DNA from: Burkholderia sp. E7m39
Lineage (GTDB): Bacteria > Pseudomonadota > Gammaproteobacteria > Burkholderiales > Burkholderiaceae
Length of the DNA: 32,933 bases
Assembly (NCBI GenBank): GCA_001319865.1
Contig: BBSL01000267.1
Span: 1 to 32,933, forward strand
Direction of reading: 5' to 3'
Part shown: positions 1 to 9,295 of the stretch, piece by piece
How the letters are laid out: each line of letters starts with the position of its first letter
Position numbering within the stretch: position 1 is the first letter of the stretch
Translations under genes and position numbers: made by a program
Notes under the pieces: generated by a model
Told to the model about the DNA's origin: nothing
The model's database searches: none
The model's input: the letters and a program-made list of their open reading frames with translations, nothing else

Positions 1-142
1 CGGTAACAACGGCGTTAACTTTCGGATCGACAGCGTCGATGCGGTCAAGGTGCGCCTGGACAACTTCCACCGGCGAGACTTCGCGCGTGCGGATGAGTTC
101 AGCGAGACGGGTAGCGTCGAGATAGAACAGTTCCGAGGTCAT
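1..142 (-). CDS. Amidase (GatA/amidase signature family), N-terminal fragment
   Basis: Only the first 47 codons are in the window; the gene continues past the left edge. The protein begins MTSELFYLDATRLAELIRT and continues with a VSPVEVVQAHLDRI segment. This is the typical N-terminal helix pair of the amidase signature family (GatA-like and catabolic amidases), where the pattern LIRxxxVSPVEVVxAxLxRI precedes the catalytic core. The Ser-Ser-Lys catalytic triad lies outside the window, so activity cannot be checked. The ATG at 142 has only a weak GGA upstream. The gene is divergent from the TetR gene, and two palindromes lie between them, so it is the likely target of that regulator. A catabolic amidase is more likely than GatA, because gatA normally sits with gatC and gatB. 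Confidence 0.8.
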   Translation of the reverse strand, partial: MTSELFYLDATRLAELIRTREVSPVEVVQAHLDRIDAVDPKVNAVVT

Positions 143-186
143 GATTGTTCCGTTGCAAGTTGCGAGTGATCGAAGTGTGCAGCCTA

Positions 187-202
187 CCGAACATTAGTTA
201 GG
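187..202. promoter_or_regulatory. Candidate TetR operator O1 (6-4-6 palindrome)
   Basis: The sequence CCGAAC-ATTA-GTTAGG is an inverted repeat with one mismatched pair. It matches the perfect palindrome at 252-267 in both arms except for that base. It lies 45 bp upstream of the amidase start on the minus strand, where a repressor could occlude the promoter. The operator role is inferred from symmetry, duplication and position next to a TetR gene. Confidence 0.6.
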
Positions 203-251
203 TTACATGGGCCAGAAAAATGCCGCTATTCACGCGACACCAAGGTATCTA

Positions 252-267
252 CCTAACGTTTGTTAGG
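252..267. promoter_or_regulatory. Candidate TetR operator O2 (perfect 6-4-6 palindrome)
   Basis: CCTAAC-GTTT-GTTAGG is a perfect inverted repeat, 65 bp centre to centre from its near copy at 187-202. It sits 55 bp upstream of the preferred tetR start at 323. Two copies in one divergent intergenic region fit a TetR dimer controlling both its own gene and the amidase gene. Confidence 0.65.
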
Positions 268-322
268 GATGACTTTAAGCGGTACAATGCGTCGGGTCAA
301 CCATTTTTTTACGAAGGCTGTG

Positions 323-898
323 ATGACTGATGAGGCCATCGCCCGCTCAGGGGACCGGATCCTCGCGGCTGCGACAAGAATGGCGCAGGCGCACGGGTAC
401 ACCGGGCTCAACATTCGAGAACTCGCGCAGGAGGTCGGCATTAAAGCGGCCAGCATCTACCATCATTTCGCGAGCAAAGCGGACCTCGCGGCGGCGGTCG
501 CGCGACGATACTACGAAGACGCGGCCGTTGCCCTAGAAGAACTCTCAGCGTCGTCAAGCGATCCGCTCGTCAGTTTGCGTCGTTACCCGGAGACGTTTCG
601 CCGGTCCCTAGAGTGTGACAACCGCATGTGCTTAAGCAGCTTTATGGCCGCGGAATATGACGATCTGCCTGAAGCAGTCAAAAAGGAAGTGCAGACTTTT
701 GCTGACGTCAACGTGGCCTGGCTCCGTAAGTCTTTGGAAGCGTCGGGCGTCGTCACTGCCGAGGGGAGCCAAGAGCGCGCGTGCGCTATCTACGCCGCAG
801 TGGCCGGCGCTCAACTGATGGCGCGCGGCCGCGCAGACATCGCCTTGTTCGACACCTTGATGAGCAGTTACAGGGCGGTCGGATTGTTGCCCGGATAG
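323..898 (+). CDS. TetR/AcrR-family transcriptional regulator
   Basis: About 191 residues, a normal TetR length. The N-terminal DNA-binding domain is clear: helix 1 with RILAAATRMAQAHGYTGLNI, then the helix-turn-helix IRELAQEVGIKAASIYHHFASKADL, ending in the family's YxHFxxKxxL signature. The C-terminal ligand-binding half is variable, as expected. I chose the ATG at 323 because GAAGG lies 6 bases upstream and the leader before helix 1 then has the usual length. Earlier in-frame starts (TTG 260, ATG 269, ATG 287) fall inside or next to palindrome O2 and have poor ribosome sites. The gene is divergent from the amidase gene, with two palindromes between, suggesting autorepression and control of the amidase gene. 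The ligand is unknown. Confidence 0.9.
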   Translation: MTDEAIARSGDRILAAATRMAQAHGYTGLNIRELAQEVGIKAASIYHHFASKADLAAAVARRYYEDAAVALEELSASSSDPLVSLRRYPETFRRSLECDNRMCLSSFMAAEYDDLPEAVKKEVQTFADVNVAWLRKSLEASGVVTAEGSQERACAIYAAVAGAQLMARGRADIALFDTLMSSYRAVGLLPG

Positions 899-1335
899 GA
901 GGTGCTCTGAACTTCGCGACGAGTGCGATCAACCTCCACACGCAACGTTCTAAGGCCGAAGCCGTCATTGATAGCCTCGACTACCGAATCGCTGAGGTTG
1001 CGTGAAGTTGCCAACTGCTGCGCGACGTGATCGGCCGGCCACTTTGCCGTTTGCTTCCGCGCGGCAATGGCCGCTTCTTCAAGTGCTACCGTCGCTCGAC
1101 TGTCTTCACGAGTGGCTGCCTGTATGACCGAAGATGGCCGACCGGTGCCACACGACCGGGCGCGGCGATCGCCTCGGGCGCCGCCCCAAGCAAAAGGCAT
1201 AAAGCGACCCATCGCTGCCGTACGATGTCTACGGCCGTCGACGGCGGCTTTTGAGCGGGAGCCGCCCGTCGGAAGGGTTGCTGAAGGCAGACTAACAGCA
1301 CCGCTACTGCAACCCTGTTCGGCCCGATCCGCTCC
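899..1335. other. Intergenic region without a recognisable gene
   Basis: About 440 bases lie between the convergent ends of the TetR gene and mhpC. A minus-strand open frame runs about 868-1212, with a weakly protein-like middle (EEAAIAARKQTAKW). It overlaps the 3' end of the TetR gene and resembles no family I know, so I do not call it. A short self-complementary run, GCCGTCGACGGC, around 1232-1243 is followed by GGCTTTT and could form a weak plus-strand terminator. Confidence 0.4.
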
Positions 1336-2202
1336 TTATTGCCGTAGGAAGTCCAGCAGCATCTGATTGAATCGCTCTGCATGCTCCCACTGCGCCCAGT
1401 GTCCGCAGCGTCCGAACACATGCAAATCGGCATTCGGCAAACCCCACACGAGGCGCAACCCGACATCCATCGGCACGAAACGGTCATCTCGCCCCCAGAT
1501 CACGAGTGCGGGCGCCTTGATCTCGTTCAAGCGGTGACCATAGTCGGGAAACTGCTTTGGATTGGCCGCCAGACTCTTCACGAAGTTCTCGAGATGATCG
1601 CGCCGCGCGAGCATGTTATCGAGCCGCGCCTGCATCAGCTCGTCCGTCATCGTGCTCGCGTCGTAGACGAAGACGTTGAGCATCTTCTTCAGGTTCTCGA
1701 GCGTCGGTTCGCGATAGAGGCCCTGCAGCAGCTTAATGCCTTCGGTCGGCATCGGCACGAACTGGCTCGGGCCGCCCGTGCCGCCGCCCATCAGCACCAG
1801 CTTGCCGACGCGCTCCGGATACGACAACGCGAACGCCGCCGCGCTATGCCCGCCCATCGAGTTGCCGACGAGATGCGCGCGCTCGATGCCGAGCGTATCC
1901 AGCACGCCCTTGAGTACGCGCGCGTTGAGGTCGGAGCGCGAGCCCGCGCACACGATCGAATCGCTCTTGCCCCAGCCGGGGAAGTCGACGAGGATCACGC
2001 GGTAACCCGCGTTCGCGAACGCATCCACGTTGCGATAGAAATTCGCCCAGCCACTGGCGCCCGGCCCGGAGCCGTGCAGCATCACGAGCGTTTCCTTGCC
2101 CGCGCCGGTGTCGTTGTAATGCACGCGCAGTTCGGTGCCGCCTTCCATCACGTTCACGAACTTGCTGGTCGCGCTGTCGGTATGAGTCACAGTGTCAGTC
2201 AT
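1336..2202 (-). CDS. mhpC: 2-hydroxy-6-oxonona-2,4-dienedioate hydrolase (meta-cleavage product hydrolase)
   Basis: 288 residues, the standard size for this alpha/beta-hydrolase family. It hydrolyses the C-C bond of the ring-cleavage product, giving 2-hydroxypenta-2,4-dienoate plus succinate. Visible motifs are the oxyanion segment [10 protein letters not shown] (43-52), the nucleophile elbow GNSMGG with Ser115, the acidic residue in WGRDD (about 239-240), and the catalytic His268 in [15 protein letters not shown] and GNSMGG are hallmarks of the MhpC/BphD/HsaD group. The gene is last in the mhp run, starting 14 bases after mhpT stops. In E. coli, mhpC sits between mhpB and mhpD, so its terminal position here is a rearrangement. 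Assignment as MhpC rather than another MCP hydrolase rests on the surrounding complete pathway. Confidence 0.93.
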   Translation of the reverse strand: MTDTVTHTDSATSKFVNVMEGGTELRVHYNDTGAGKETLVMLHGSGPGASGWANFYRNVDAFANAGYRVILVDFPGWGKSDSIVCAGSRSDLNARVLKGVLDTLGIERAHLVGNSMGGHSAAAFALSYPERVGKLVLMGGGTGGPSQFVPMPTEGIKLLQGLYREPTLENLKKMLNVFVYDASTMTDELMQARLDNMLARRDHLENFVKSLAANPKQFPDYGHRLNEIKAPALVIWGRDDRFVPMDVGLRLVWGLPNADLHVFGRCGHWAQWEHAERFNQMLLDFLRQ

Positions 2203-2216
2203 GTCGATATCCTTCG

Positions 2217-3470
2217 TCAGATCGATTCGGTTCCAAGCGTGCGCGAGCCGTCGGCGGACTCGCGCGCAAATTTCGCGACCACCGCGAGCGCGCCGAGCGC
2301 CGCGATCACGATGAGCGGGATGCTAGAGATCACGAGCATCGACGCACTCTGGCCGAGCGCCAGCAACTGCCCTGCGATCAACGGGCCGACCATCGAACCC
2401 ACGCGGCCCACGGCCACCGCCGCGCCGACGCCCGTGCCGCGTACCCGCGTCGGATACGCGCCGCCAGCGAGCGCATACAGCACCGACTGCGCGCCAACGA
2501 GAAAGAGGCCCGCGAGCAGCCCGCCGCACGCCATCGACACGCTGCCCGTCGCCGCCGCGAGCGCGAGCAGCGCGGCGCCGATGCCCGCATACATGCCGAC
2601 GACCACCGGCCGCTTGCCGATGCGATCCATCAGCCCCGCGATCACGATCGCGCCGATGCCGCCGCCGATGTTGAACATCATCTGCACGACGCTCGCCTGC
2701 ACCGGCGTGAGGCCGCGCGAGAGCACCATCGACGGCAGCCAGTTCATCAGGAAGTACAGCACGATCAGCGTGCCCAGGTAGCTGATCCACAGCGCGGCGG
2801 TCGTGCCGGCGCGGCCGTCGCTGAAAAGCGCGCGCACGATGCCGTCCGTCGCGTCGCGCGTCGTGCGCTGGCTTGCCGCGATGAAGTGCGTCGACTCCTT
2901 CAGGAAGAGCGCGAGCAGCGGCAAGGTCAGGAGCGGCCCGACGCCGCCGACATAGAAGATATGCCGCCAGCCCTCATCGCCCGGGCTGACGATGCCGATC
3001 ACCGCCGCGAGTGCCGCGCCGAAAGGCATGCCGCAGTACATCGCGCCGACCGCCGTGCCGCGCTGCTCGCTCGGCGCCGCTTCCGCGCACAGCGCGATCA
3101 GGTTCGGCATCGCTGCGCCGAGACCGAGGCCCGTGAGGAAGCGCACGGCGAGCAGGCTTTTCAGATCCCACACCTGAGTCGTTGCAATCGAAAATAACCC
3201 GAACAGCGCGACCGACATCATCAGCACGCGCTTGCGGCCGACGCGGTCCGCGAGCCTCCCGCCGATCGCGGCGCCCGGCAACAGACCGAGCGCGCCGATG
3301 CCGAAGGCCCAGCCGAGTTGCGCGACCGCGAGATGAAACTCGCGCGCCATGCGCGGCGCGGCGACGCCGGTCGATTGCAGGTCGAGCCCTTCGAGCAGCG
3401 CGACCGCGAGGCACAAAGCGATGGTGAGCGCGCCGCCAGCGCGCGCGGATGAAACCGTTGACGTTTTCAT
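2217..3470 (-). CDS. mhpT: MFS transporter for 3-(3-hydroxyphenyl)propionate or a related aromatic acid
   Basis: 417 residues with about 12 hydrophobic segments, as in the aromatic acid:H+ symporter family of the major facilitator superfamily. The loop after helix 2 carries the MFS motif A form [15 protein letters not shown], and the first segment has the [16 protein letters not shown] pattern typical of AAHS/MhpT/PcaK-type carriers. It should import the hydroxyphenylpropionate substrate across the inner membrane. The ATG at 3470 has GGAG eight bases upstream. It is embedded between mhpE and mhpC in the same direction, so it is very likely cotranscribed. Exact substrate preference cannot be read from the sequence. 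Confidence 0.88.
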   Translation of the reverse strand: MKTSTVSSARAGGALTIALCLAVALLEGLDLQSTGVAAPRMAREFHLAVAQLGWAFGIGALGLLPGAAIGGRLADRVGRKRVLMMSVALFGLFSIATTQVWDLKSLLAVRFLTGLGLGAAMPNLIALCAEAAPSEQRGTAVGAMYCGMPFGAALAAVIGIVSPGDEGWRHIFYVGGVGPLLTLPLLALFLKESTHFIAASQRTTRDATDGIVRALFSDGRAGTTAALWISYLGTLIVLYFLMNWLPSMVLSRGLTPVQASVVQMMFNIGGGIGAIVIAGLMDRIGKRPVVVGMYAGIGAALLALAAATGSVSMACGGLLAGLFLVGAQSVLYALAGGAYPTRVRGTGVGAAVAVGRVGSMVGPLIAGQLLALGQSASMLVISSIPLIVIAALGALAVVAKFARESADGSRTLGTESI

Positions 3471-3528
3471 TGATGTCTCCAGGTTGAACGATGCGGCGCT
3501 CTTGATGGCGCTTCGCTCATTGAATGGT

Positions 3529-4548
3529 TCAGGCGCGCGCTTCGCGCTTCTTCAGATCGAGCGCGACGTCGACGATCATGTCCTCCTGACCGCCCACCAT
3601 GCGCCGCTTGCCCAGTTCGACGAGAATGTCGACGGCCTTCAGGCCGTACTTCTTCGCCGCGATCTCCGAATGCCGCAGGAAGCTCGAATACACGCCCGCA
3701 TAACCGAGCGCGAGCGTCTCGCGGTCCACGCGCACCGGCCGGTCCTGCAACGGGCGCACTATATCGTCCGCGGCATCGAGCAGCCGGTACAGATCCGTGC
3801 CGTGATGCCAGCCCATGCGCTCGGCCGCCGCGATGAACACTTCGAGTGGCGCATTGCCCGCGCCCGCGCCCATGCCGGCGAGACTCGCATCGATGCGGTC
3901 ACAGCCCTCCTGGACCGCGACGATCGAGTTCGCGACGCCGAGGCTCAGGTTGTGATGCGCGTGCATGCCCGTCTGCGTCGCGGGATCGAGCGCCGCCTTG
4001 AGCGCCTTGAAACGCGCGCGGATATCGTTCATGTTCATCGCGCCGCCCGAATCGACGACATACACGCAGGTCGCGCCGTAGCGTTCCATCTTCTTCGCTT
4101 CGATGGCCAAGTTTTCCGGCGTGGTCATGTGGCTCATCATCAGAAAGCCGACGGTGTCCATGCCGAGGCTGCGCGCATACTCGATGTGCTGCTTCGAGAT
4201 ATCGGCCTCAGTGCAATGCGTCGCGATGCGCACGACGCGCGCACCGGCGTCGTACGCCGCCTTCAGGTCGTGGATCGTGCCGATGCCGGGCAACAGCAGC
4301 GTCGCGATCTGCGCGTGCGTGACGACATCCGCGACGGCTTCGATCCATTCGAGATCGCTATGCGCACCGAAGCCGTAGTTGAAGCTCGAGCCCTGCAGGC
4401 CGTCGCCATGGGCGACCTCGATGCTGTCGACTTTCGCCTCGTCCAGCGCGCGGGCGATGTCCTGCACGCTCTGAATCGAATACTGATGACGGATCGCGTG
4501 CATGCCGTCGCGCAGCGTCACATCGGAAATATAGAGTTTCTTGTCCAT
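3529..4548 (-). CDS. mhpE: 4-hydroxy-2-oxovalerate aldolase
   Basis: 339 residues. It cleaves 4-hydroxy-2-oxopentanoate to pyruvate and acetaldehyde. The N-terminal TIM barrel of the DRE-metallolyase (HMGL-like) family shows [12 protein letters not shown], with the conserved Arg-Asp pair, and the metal-binding HAHHNLSLG strand. The C-terminal portion matches the DmpG communication domain that docks to the dehydrogenase for acetaldehyde channelling. It follows mhpF by 18 bases, as expected for the physical MhpE-MhpF complex. The start at 4548 has AAGGAG about 9 bases upstream. Confidence 0.95.
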   Translation of the reverse strand: MDKKLYISDVTLRDGMHAIRHQYSIQSVQDIARALDEAKVDSIEVAHGDGLQGSSFNYGFGAHSDLEWIEAVADVVTHAQIATLLLPGIGTIHDLKAAYDAGARVVRIATHCTEADISKQHIEYARSLGMDTVGFLMMSHMTTPENLAIEAKKMERYGATCVYVVDSGGAMNMNDIRARFKALKAALDPATQTGMHAHHNLSLGVANSIVAVQEGCDRIDASLAGMGAGAGNAPLEVFIAAAERMGWHHGTDLYRLLDAADDIVRPLQDRPVRVDRETLALGYAGVYSSFLRHSEIAAKKYGLKAVDILVELGKRRMVGGQEDMIVDVALDLKKREARA

Positions 4549-4566
4549 GGTCGAATGCTCCTTGTT

Positions 4567-5514
4567 TCAGGCGTTCACGAGCGACGCGGCCATGCGCTCG
4601 GCCGTCGCCAGCGCGGCGGAAGTCATGATGTCGAGATTGCCCGCGTAGGCCGGCAAGTAGTGCGCCGCGCCCTCCACTTCGATGAAGACCGAGGTCTTCA
4701 GCCCGCTGAAACGGCCGAGGCCGGGAATGTGCAGCGGCGCATCGGCGGCGATGTCGTCGAACAGCACGGACTGCTTCAGCCGATAGCCGGGCACGTAAGC
4801 CTGCACCGCCGCCGCCATCCGTTCGACCGACGCTTCGATCTGCGCGCGGTCAGCCGCTTCGGACAGCACATAGACCGTGTCACGCATCATGAGCGGCGGC
4901 TCGGCCGGATTGAGTACGATGATCGCCTTGCCCTTGCCTGCGCCGCCAACCGCTTCGATCGCCTTCGACGTCGTCTCCGTGAACTCGTCGATGTTGGCGC
5001 GCGTGCCCGGTCCCGCCGACTTGCTGCTGATCGACGCGACGATCTCCGCGTAATGCACCTTCGCGACCCGCGACACGGCAGCGACCATCGGGATCGTCGC
5101 CTGTCCGCCGCACGTAACCATATTCACGTTCTGCGCATCGAGATGCGCATCGAGGTTCACCACCGGCACGCAGTACGGGCCGATCGCGGCGGGCGTCAGA
5201 TCGATGACGCGGATGCCGGGCTTGAGCGTGCGCAGGAACGCGTCGTTCTTCACATGCGCGCCGGCGGAGGTCGCATCGAATACGAAGTCGATCTCGTCGA
5301 ACACGGGCAGGCGCGCGAGGCCTTCCACGCCTTCATGCGTCGTCGCCACGCCGAGCTTCGCGGCGCGCGCGAGGCCGTCCGATGCCGGGTCGATGCCGAC
5401 CATCGCCGCGACTTCGAGATGCCGGCTGCGGCGCATGATCTTGATCATCAGGTCCGTGCCGATATTGCCGGACCCGATGATCGCGGCTTTGCATTTGGGG
5501 TTGTCTGTTGCCAT
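4567..5514 (-). CDS. mhpF: Acetaldehyde dehydrogenase (acylating)
   Basis: 315 residues. It oxidises acetaldehyde to acetyl-CoA with NAD+ and CoA, in complex with the adjacent aldolase. The N-terminal Rossmann motif GSGNIGTD is at 14-21, and the catalytic cysteine is Cys135 in the VTCGGQAT motif. I chose the ATG at 5514 because the protein then opens directly on the Rossmann fold and GGAG lies about 8 bases upstream. The open frame extends further upstream, but only through low-complexity Arg-rich shadow sequence overlapping mhpD. It lies 17 bases after mhpD and belongs to the lower mhp pathway. Confidence 0.95.
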   Translation of the reverse strand: MATDNPKCKAAIIGSGNIGTDLMIKIMRRSRHLEVAAMVGIDPASDGLARAAKLGVATTHEGVEGLARLPVFDEIDFVFDATSAGAHVKNDAFLRTLKPGIRVIDLTPAAIGPYCVPVVNLDAHLDAQNVNMVTCGGQATIPMVAAVSRVAKVHYAEIVASISSKSAGPGTRANIDEFTETTSKAIEAVGGAGKGKAIIVLNPAEPPLMMRDTVYVLSEAADRAQIEASVERMAAAVQAYVPGYRLKQSVLFDDIAADAPLHIPGLGRFSGLKTSVFIEVEGAAHYLPAYAGNLDIMTSAALATAERMAASLVNA

Positions 5515-5531
5515 GTGGATGTCTCCGTCTG

Positions 5532-6320
5532 TCATTCGCTGAAACTTGCGCGCACGCTGCCGAGCCCTTCGATATCCGCCGTAAAGGTGCCGGCCGCTTT
5601 CACCGCGACCATCGGGCCGAGCGCGCCCGTCAGCACGATGTCGCCCGCGCGCAGCGGCGTGCCGAGCTGAACCATCCGGTCCGCGAGCCACGCGGCCGCG
5701 TTGAGCGGATTGCCGAGGCATGCCGCGCCGTTGCCGCGCGACAGAACTTCGCCGTCCTGCGTGAGTATCATCGCGCAGGCGGTGAGGTCGATGTTGCGCA
5801 GCAGAACCGGGCGGCTGCCGAGCACGAACAGCGCGCTCGACGCGTTGTCCGCGACCGTGTCGAAGAAGCGGATGTCCCAATCGCGGATGCGGCTGTCGAC
5901 GACCTCGATCGCGGCCACCGCGTACGCGGTCGCGCCGATCAGATCCGCGAAGGTGTGTTTTTCGGCGGGCAGATCGCGTTCGAGCACGAGCGCGATTTCC
6001 GCTTCGACCTTCGGCTGGATCAGCGAGGCGAGCGGCATCGGCTGGCTGTCGCCGTACGCCATCGACGCGAACAGCGCGCCGAAGTCCGGCTGATCGACGC
6101 CGAGTTGCTTCTGCACCGCGGGCGACGTCAGTCCGATCTTCCTGCCGACGATGCGCTCGCCGTTCGCCGCGCGCACATCGTTGTTGATCTGCTGGATCGC
6201 GTAGGCGAGCGTCGCGTCACCCTCGGGACACGTCTCTCGCAAGGGCGCGATCATCTGGCGCGAGGACTGCGCTTGACGCAGGCGCGCGGCCGTCGACTGG
6301 ATGCTGTCGTCATTCGACAT
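5532..6320 (-). CDS. mhpD: 2-keto-4-pentenoate (2-oxopent-4-enoate) hydratase
   Basis: 262 residues, matching the MhpD/XylJ/DmpE hydratase family. It adds water to 2-hydroxypenta-2,4-dienoate to give 4-hydroxy-2-oxovalerate. Visible family features are [12 protein letters not shown] near residue 60, the metal-binding acidic region [22 protein letters not shown] and the C-terminal [12 protein letters not shown]. The true start is the ATG at 6320, with AGGAG about 8 bases upstream. The open frame continues upstream only as an out-of-frame shadow of mhpB. Only 4 bases separate it from the mhpB stop, indicating tight cotranscription. Confidence 0.94.
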   Translation of the reverse strand: MSNDDSIQSTAARLRQAQSSRQMIAPLRETCPEGDATLAYAIQQINNDVRAANGERIVGRKIGLTSPAVQKQLGVDQPDFGALFASMAYGDSQPMPLASLIQPKVEAEIALVLERDLPAEKHTFADLIGATAYAVAAIEVVDSRIRDWDIRFFDTVADNASSALFVLGSRPVLLRNIDLTACAMILTQDGEVLSRGNGAACLGNPLNAAAWLADRMVQLGTPLRAGDIVLTGALGPMVAVKAAGTFTADIEGLGSVRASFSE

Positions 6321-6324
6321 GGTT

Positions 6325-7278
6325 CTATCTCCTGGAAAGGGTTCGTTCGTGCGCGTGCATCGCGCCGAAGCCCGCGATCCATTCGGGAATCGCGCGGTAG
6401 TAATCGATCGATGCCGCATAAGGGCCGCTCGCCGCGAGCGCACCGAATGCCGCGACCCACGTGCGGATCTCGTGCGCGGACTTGCCCGCATCGCGCGTGA
6501 TCGCCTCGTTCGTGAGGCCATCGGCGGCGGCGACCTCGCCGCGTTCGAGCAGTTCCAGAAACGCGCGGTCCCACACCGGGTTGAGCGGATGCAGGCGGCT
6601 GTCGCCCGCCGCGAACGCTTTTGCCGCCGCGACGGTGCGTGACTGCCGTGCATCGCGCGATTCCGGCGACGGGTTGCGTCCCGCGATCAGCCGTTCGGCG
6701 ACGACATCGTCCGCACTCGCGATTTCCGGCACCGGCGGCTCATGCGAAATGCCGCCCGAGCCAATGAGCAGCACGCGCCGGTTCATGCGCGCGACGGCAC
6801 GGCCTATCGCATCGCCGAGCAATCTCGCGCGGCGGCAAGACGCCATCGGCGGCGCGACCGAGTTGATGAAGACGGGCGCCACCGGATAGCGGCCGATGCC
6901 GCCCGTGAGCACGTCGAGCGCCTGTGCGCAGCCGTGATCGACCAGCATGCGATACGACACGGCGACATCGATGTCGCTCGCGAGCGCGGCATCGGCGAGC
7001 GCGAGCGCCACATCCCGCTCGACGGGCAACGGACCCGCCGCGCTGTTGAAATCGCCGATGGCCGTCGCGCTCACGCCGATGCAGAACTGCGGCATCACGT
7101 CGTAGAAGAAACCGTTGTAGTGGTCCGGCGCGAACACGATCACCAGCTCCGGATCGAACGCCTCGACGCGCTCGCGCGCCGCGCGCTGAATGCGCTCCAC
7201 TTCCGCGACGACTTCCGGCGCGGGATCGAAATAGCCGTGCAAGGGCGTGTGCGACATGCATTCGAGATGGATCGGCAT
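6325..7278 (-). CDS. mhpB: 3-(2,3-dihydroxyphenyl)propionate 1,2-dioxygenase (extradiol)
   Basis: 317 residues, a type III (LigB-like) extradiol ring-cleavage dioxygenase using Fe(II). The two catalytic histidines described for E. coli MhpB, His115 and His179, fall at exactly these positions here (VDHGCAQ and GISHEPP). The iron-site region FAPDHYNGFFYD is also present. It opens the catechol ring of dihydroxyphenylpropionate, producing the substrate of MhpC. Its ATG lies 1 base after the mhpA TGA, so translation is probably coupled. A GGGAG ribosome site sits inside the end of mhpA. Confidence 0.96.
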   Translation of the reverse strand: MPIHLECMSHTPLHGYFDPAPEVVAEVERIQRAARERVEAFDPELVIVFAPDHYNGFFYDVMPQFCIGVSATAIGDFNSAAGPLPVERDVALALADAALASDIDVAVSYRMLVDHGCAQALDVLTGGIGRYPVAPVFINSVAPPMASCRRARLLGDAIGRAVARMNRRVLLIGSGGISHEPPVPEIASADDVVAERLIAGRNPSPESRDARQSRTVAAAKAFAAGDSRLHPLNPVWDRAFLELLERGEVAAADGLTNEAITRDAGKSAHEIRTWVAAFGALAASGPYAASIDYYRAIPEWIAGFGAMHAHERTLSRR

Positions 7279-7279
7279 G

Positions 7280-9130
7280 TCAGGCTCCCACCATGTCGGC
7301 GGCGTGCGCGTACGTCGCGTCGTTCGTCGTGGCCGCGTCGGGTGTCATGGCAAGCGCCAGCTTGTGCCCGAGCTGCGCCACGCAATCCGATACGCATTGC
7401 GGCGAGCACATGCCGGCGACGAAGCGGTCCGGCCGCAGCAGCACGACCGATTCCGGCACGCGCGCGAACCATTCGCGCAGGCGTGAGTCGACATCGCCGA
7501 TGGCGATCACGTCTTCGGGCACGTCGTCGTGGAATGCGAGCTGCGGGTCGGGCTTCGCGATCACGAAGCATCCGCCGAGTGCGCGCCAGATGCGGCGCGC
7601 GTCTGGCGTCAGCCCGAAGGTCGGGTCCGCGCCCCAGCCGACGATCGCGAAGCGGTTGCCGATCGCGTCGTCGAGCCGGACGATGCCGCCATCCGCGACA
7701 CGCACGCGCGGCTGGATGAACATGCGGCCCACGGGGGTGCCCGCCTGTGCATCGCGGCCATGAACCACGCGCCCGATCAGCGATTCCCGCTTCTCGCTCA
7801 TTAGGCCGACGAGGCGTCCGAACGCGCCGTGCCCGCGCTTTGCGATCATGCGTGCGAGCAGGCCGTCGCGCCGCTCGTGCCGCGTCGACAGCACGACGCC
7901 CTCTTCGTAGCGCGGCATCGGCTTGAAGCGCATCTCGACGAAATAGCGCTTCATCGAAGGCAGCACGTTGAAGCTGCGCACGAACGTGTCGCGCACTTTC
8001 GATCCGAAGAAGCTCGTCGGCGCGAAGATGTCGCCGGCGACTTCGGAGAGGTAGATCATCGAGCGCGCGTGGGCGCGCCGTTCCATCGTGTAGGTATCGA
8101 GCAGCGCATCCTGCGCCGTGCCTTTCACGACCATCGCGAGCTTCCAGCCGAGATTGCTCGCGTCGCGAATGCCGCTGTTATAGCCCTGCCCCTGCCACAC
8201 CGGCATGATATGCGCGGCATCGCCCGCGAGCAGGACGCGCTTCACGCGGAACGTGCTCGCGAGCCGCGCGTTGTGCGTATAGACGCGCTGGCGGATGTAG
8301 TCGACCTTGTCCGGATCGGCGACCACGCCGCGCACCAGCGCCGCCATGTTCTCCGGCTTCGAGAGCTCTTCCTCCGTCTCGCCGGGCATCACCATGAACT
8401 CGAAGCGCCGGATGCCGTGCGGCAGCGCCGCCGACACGTAGGGACGCTGCGCATCGCAATGCAGATAGACATGCGGCGAGCCGATCGGATCGTTGCGCAC
8501 GTCGATCACGATCCATTGATTCGGCTTCGTGCGGCCTTCGAACGGCACGTCGAGCGTGCGGCGCACGAAGCTGTTGCCGCCGTCCGCGCCGACCATGTAC
8601 GCGGCGCGGATCGTCGTCTTCGCGCCGTGCGCGTCGCTCGCCTCGATCGTCACGCCGCGCTCGTCCTGTGCGAAGCCGTCGGCGCCGTGACCGAGCAGCG
8701 TCTGCACATGCGGAAAGCGCGCGAGACCGCGATACAGGATCTGATCGGCGAGCGGCTGGATGAACGCATTGCGGCGCGGCCAGCCGAACTCGTCGGTGCG
8801 CGGCTCGATCGACGCGAAGCACTTGCCCTTCAGCGTGAAGCGCATCCAGTGATTCGGCGTGGTGTGCGGCAGCAGTTCGTCGACGAGGCCGACCGACTGG
8901 AAGACGCGCAACGCTTCGTCGTCGAGGCCGATAGCGCGCGGATAGTCGATGATCTGCGCGAGCTTCTCGATCACGACGACGCGCACGCCCTGCAGGCCGA
9001 GGATGTTCGCGATCATCAGCCCGACCGGGCCCGCGCCGATGATGGCGACATCGGCATCGATCGAACGATGTGTCGTTTCGTGAGGATGAGCGCGGCCGTT
9101 GCCGGCCGCCGGTTCAAAGGCGGGGCGCAT
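7280..9130 (-). CDS. mhpA: 3-(3-hydroxyphenyl)propionate 2-hydroxylase (FAD monooxygenase)
   Basis: 616 residues, longer than the roughly 550-residue E. coli enzyme; a disordered N-terminal extension of about 25 residues explains part of the difference. It is a class A flavoprotein hydroxylase that uses NADH and O2 to convert 3-(3-hydroxyphenyl)propionate to the 2,3-dihydroxy compound. Visible features are the FAD motif IIGAGPVG (about 30-37), the DG motif [13 protein letters not shown], and the second FAD motif [17 protein letters not shown]. The ATG at 9130 has AGGAG about 7 bases upstream. It is the first gene of the leftward operon, and the promoter must lie in the 165 bases before mhpR. 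Confidence 0.95.
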   Translation of the reverse strand: MRPAFEPAAGNGRAHPHETTHRSIDADVAIIGAGPVGLMIANILGLQGVRVVVIEKLAQIIDYPRAIGLDDEALRVFQSVGLVDELLPHTTPNHWMRFTLKGKCFASIEPRTDEFGWPRRNAFIQPLADQILYRGLARFPHVQTLLGHGADGFAQDERGVTIEASDAHGAKTTIRAAYMVGADGGNSFVRRTLDVPFEGRTKPNQWIVIDVRNDPIGSPHVYLHCDAQRPYVSAALPHGIRRFEFMVMPGETEEELSKPENMAALVRGVVADPDKVDYIRQRVYTHNARLASTFRVKRVLLAGDAAHIMPVWQGQGYNSGIRDASNLGWKLAMVVKGTAQDALLDTYTMERRAHARSMIYLSEVAGDIFAPTSFFGSKVRDTFVRSFNVLPSMKRYFVEMRFKPMPRYEEGVVLSTRHERRDGLLARMIAKRGHGAFGRLVGLMSEKRESLIGRVVHGRDAQAGTPVGRMFIQPRVRVADGGIVRLDDAIGNRFAIVGWGADPTFGLTPDARRIWRALGGCFVIAKPDPQLAFHDDVPEDVIAIGDVDSRLREWFARVPESVVLLRPDRFVAGMCSPQCVSDCVAQLGHKLALAMTPDAATTNDATYAHAADMVGA

Positions 9131-9171
9131 GCTTGTCTCCTGAATGGGCTTGTCCGATGTGCTGAACGAAC

Positions 9172-9188
9172 CGTGCGCCTGGCGCCTG
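9172..9188. promoter_or_regulatory. Candidate MhpR box in the mhpA-mhpR promoter region
   Basis: The stretch contains GCGCC-T-GGCGC, a 5-1-5 palindrome nested inside the wider inverted repeat TGAACGA (9163-9169) / TCGTTCA (9190-9196). It keeps the core order GTGC.CCTGG.GC, which I recall from the E. coli MhpR operator. It lies about 42 bases upstream of mhpA, a plausible activator position. The site is inferred from symmetry and recalled similarity. Confidence 0.45.
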
Positions 9189-9251
9189 CTCGTTCAAATT
9201 GTGAGTGCAGTCTATGGGCGGCAGAAAACGCCCTCAACAAATTCTCTGAAA

Positions 9252-9268
9252 TGTGCATAGAATGCACA
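9252..9268. promoter_or_regulatory. Perfect 7-3-7 palindrome at the mhpR 5' end (IclR-type operator)
   Basis: TGTGCAT-AGA-ATGCACA is a perfect inverted repeat, and its TGTGCA/TGCACA arms resemble known IclR-family and MhpR sites. It overlaps one possible mhpR start (ATG 9251) and lies 28 bases upstream of the preferred GTG start at 9296. It is a good candidate for MhpR autoregulation. Confidence 0.6.
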
Positions 9269-9295
9269 CTGCTGAATTCAAAGGGATTTTCTGGC

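Noticed and set aside
868..1212. Minus-strand open frame of 114 codons after the TetR gene
   Set aside because: The middle looks mildly protein-like, but it overlaps the TetR 3' end, has no clear ribosome site and matches no known family.
3349..5670. Very long plus-strand open frame (773 codons) over mhpT, mhpE and mhpF
   Set aside because: It is antisense to well-supported mhp genes, and its product is Arg/His/Asp-rich low-complexity sequence typical of high-GC shadow frames.
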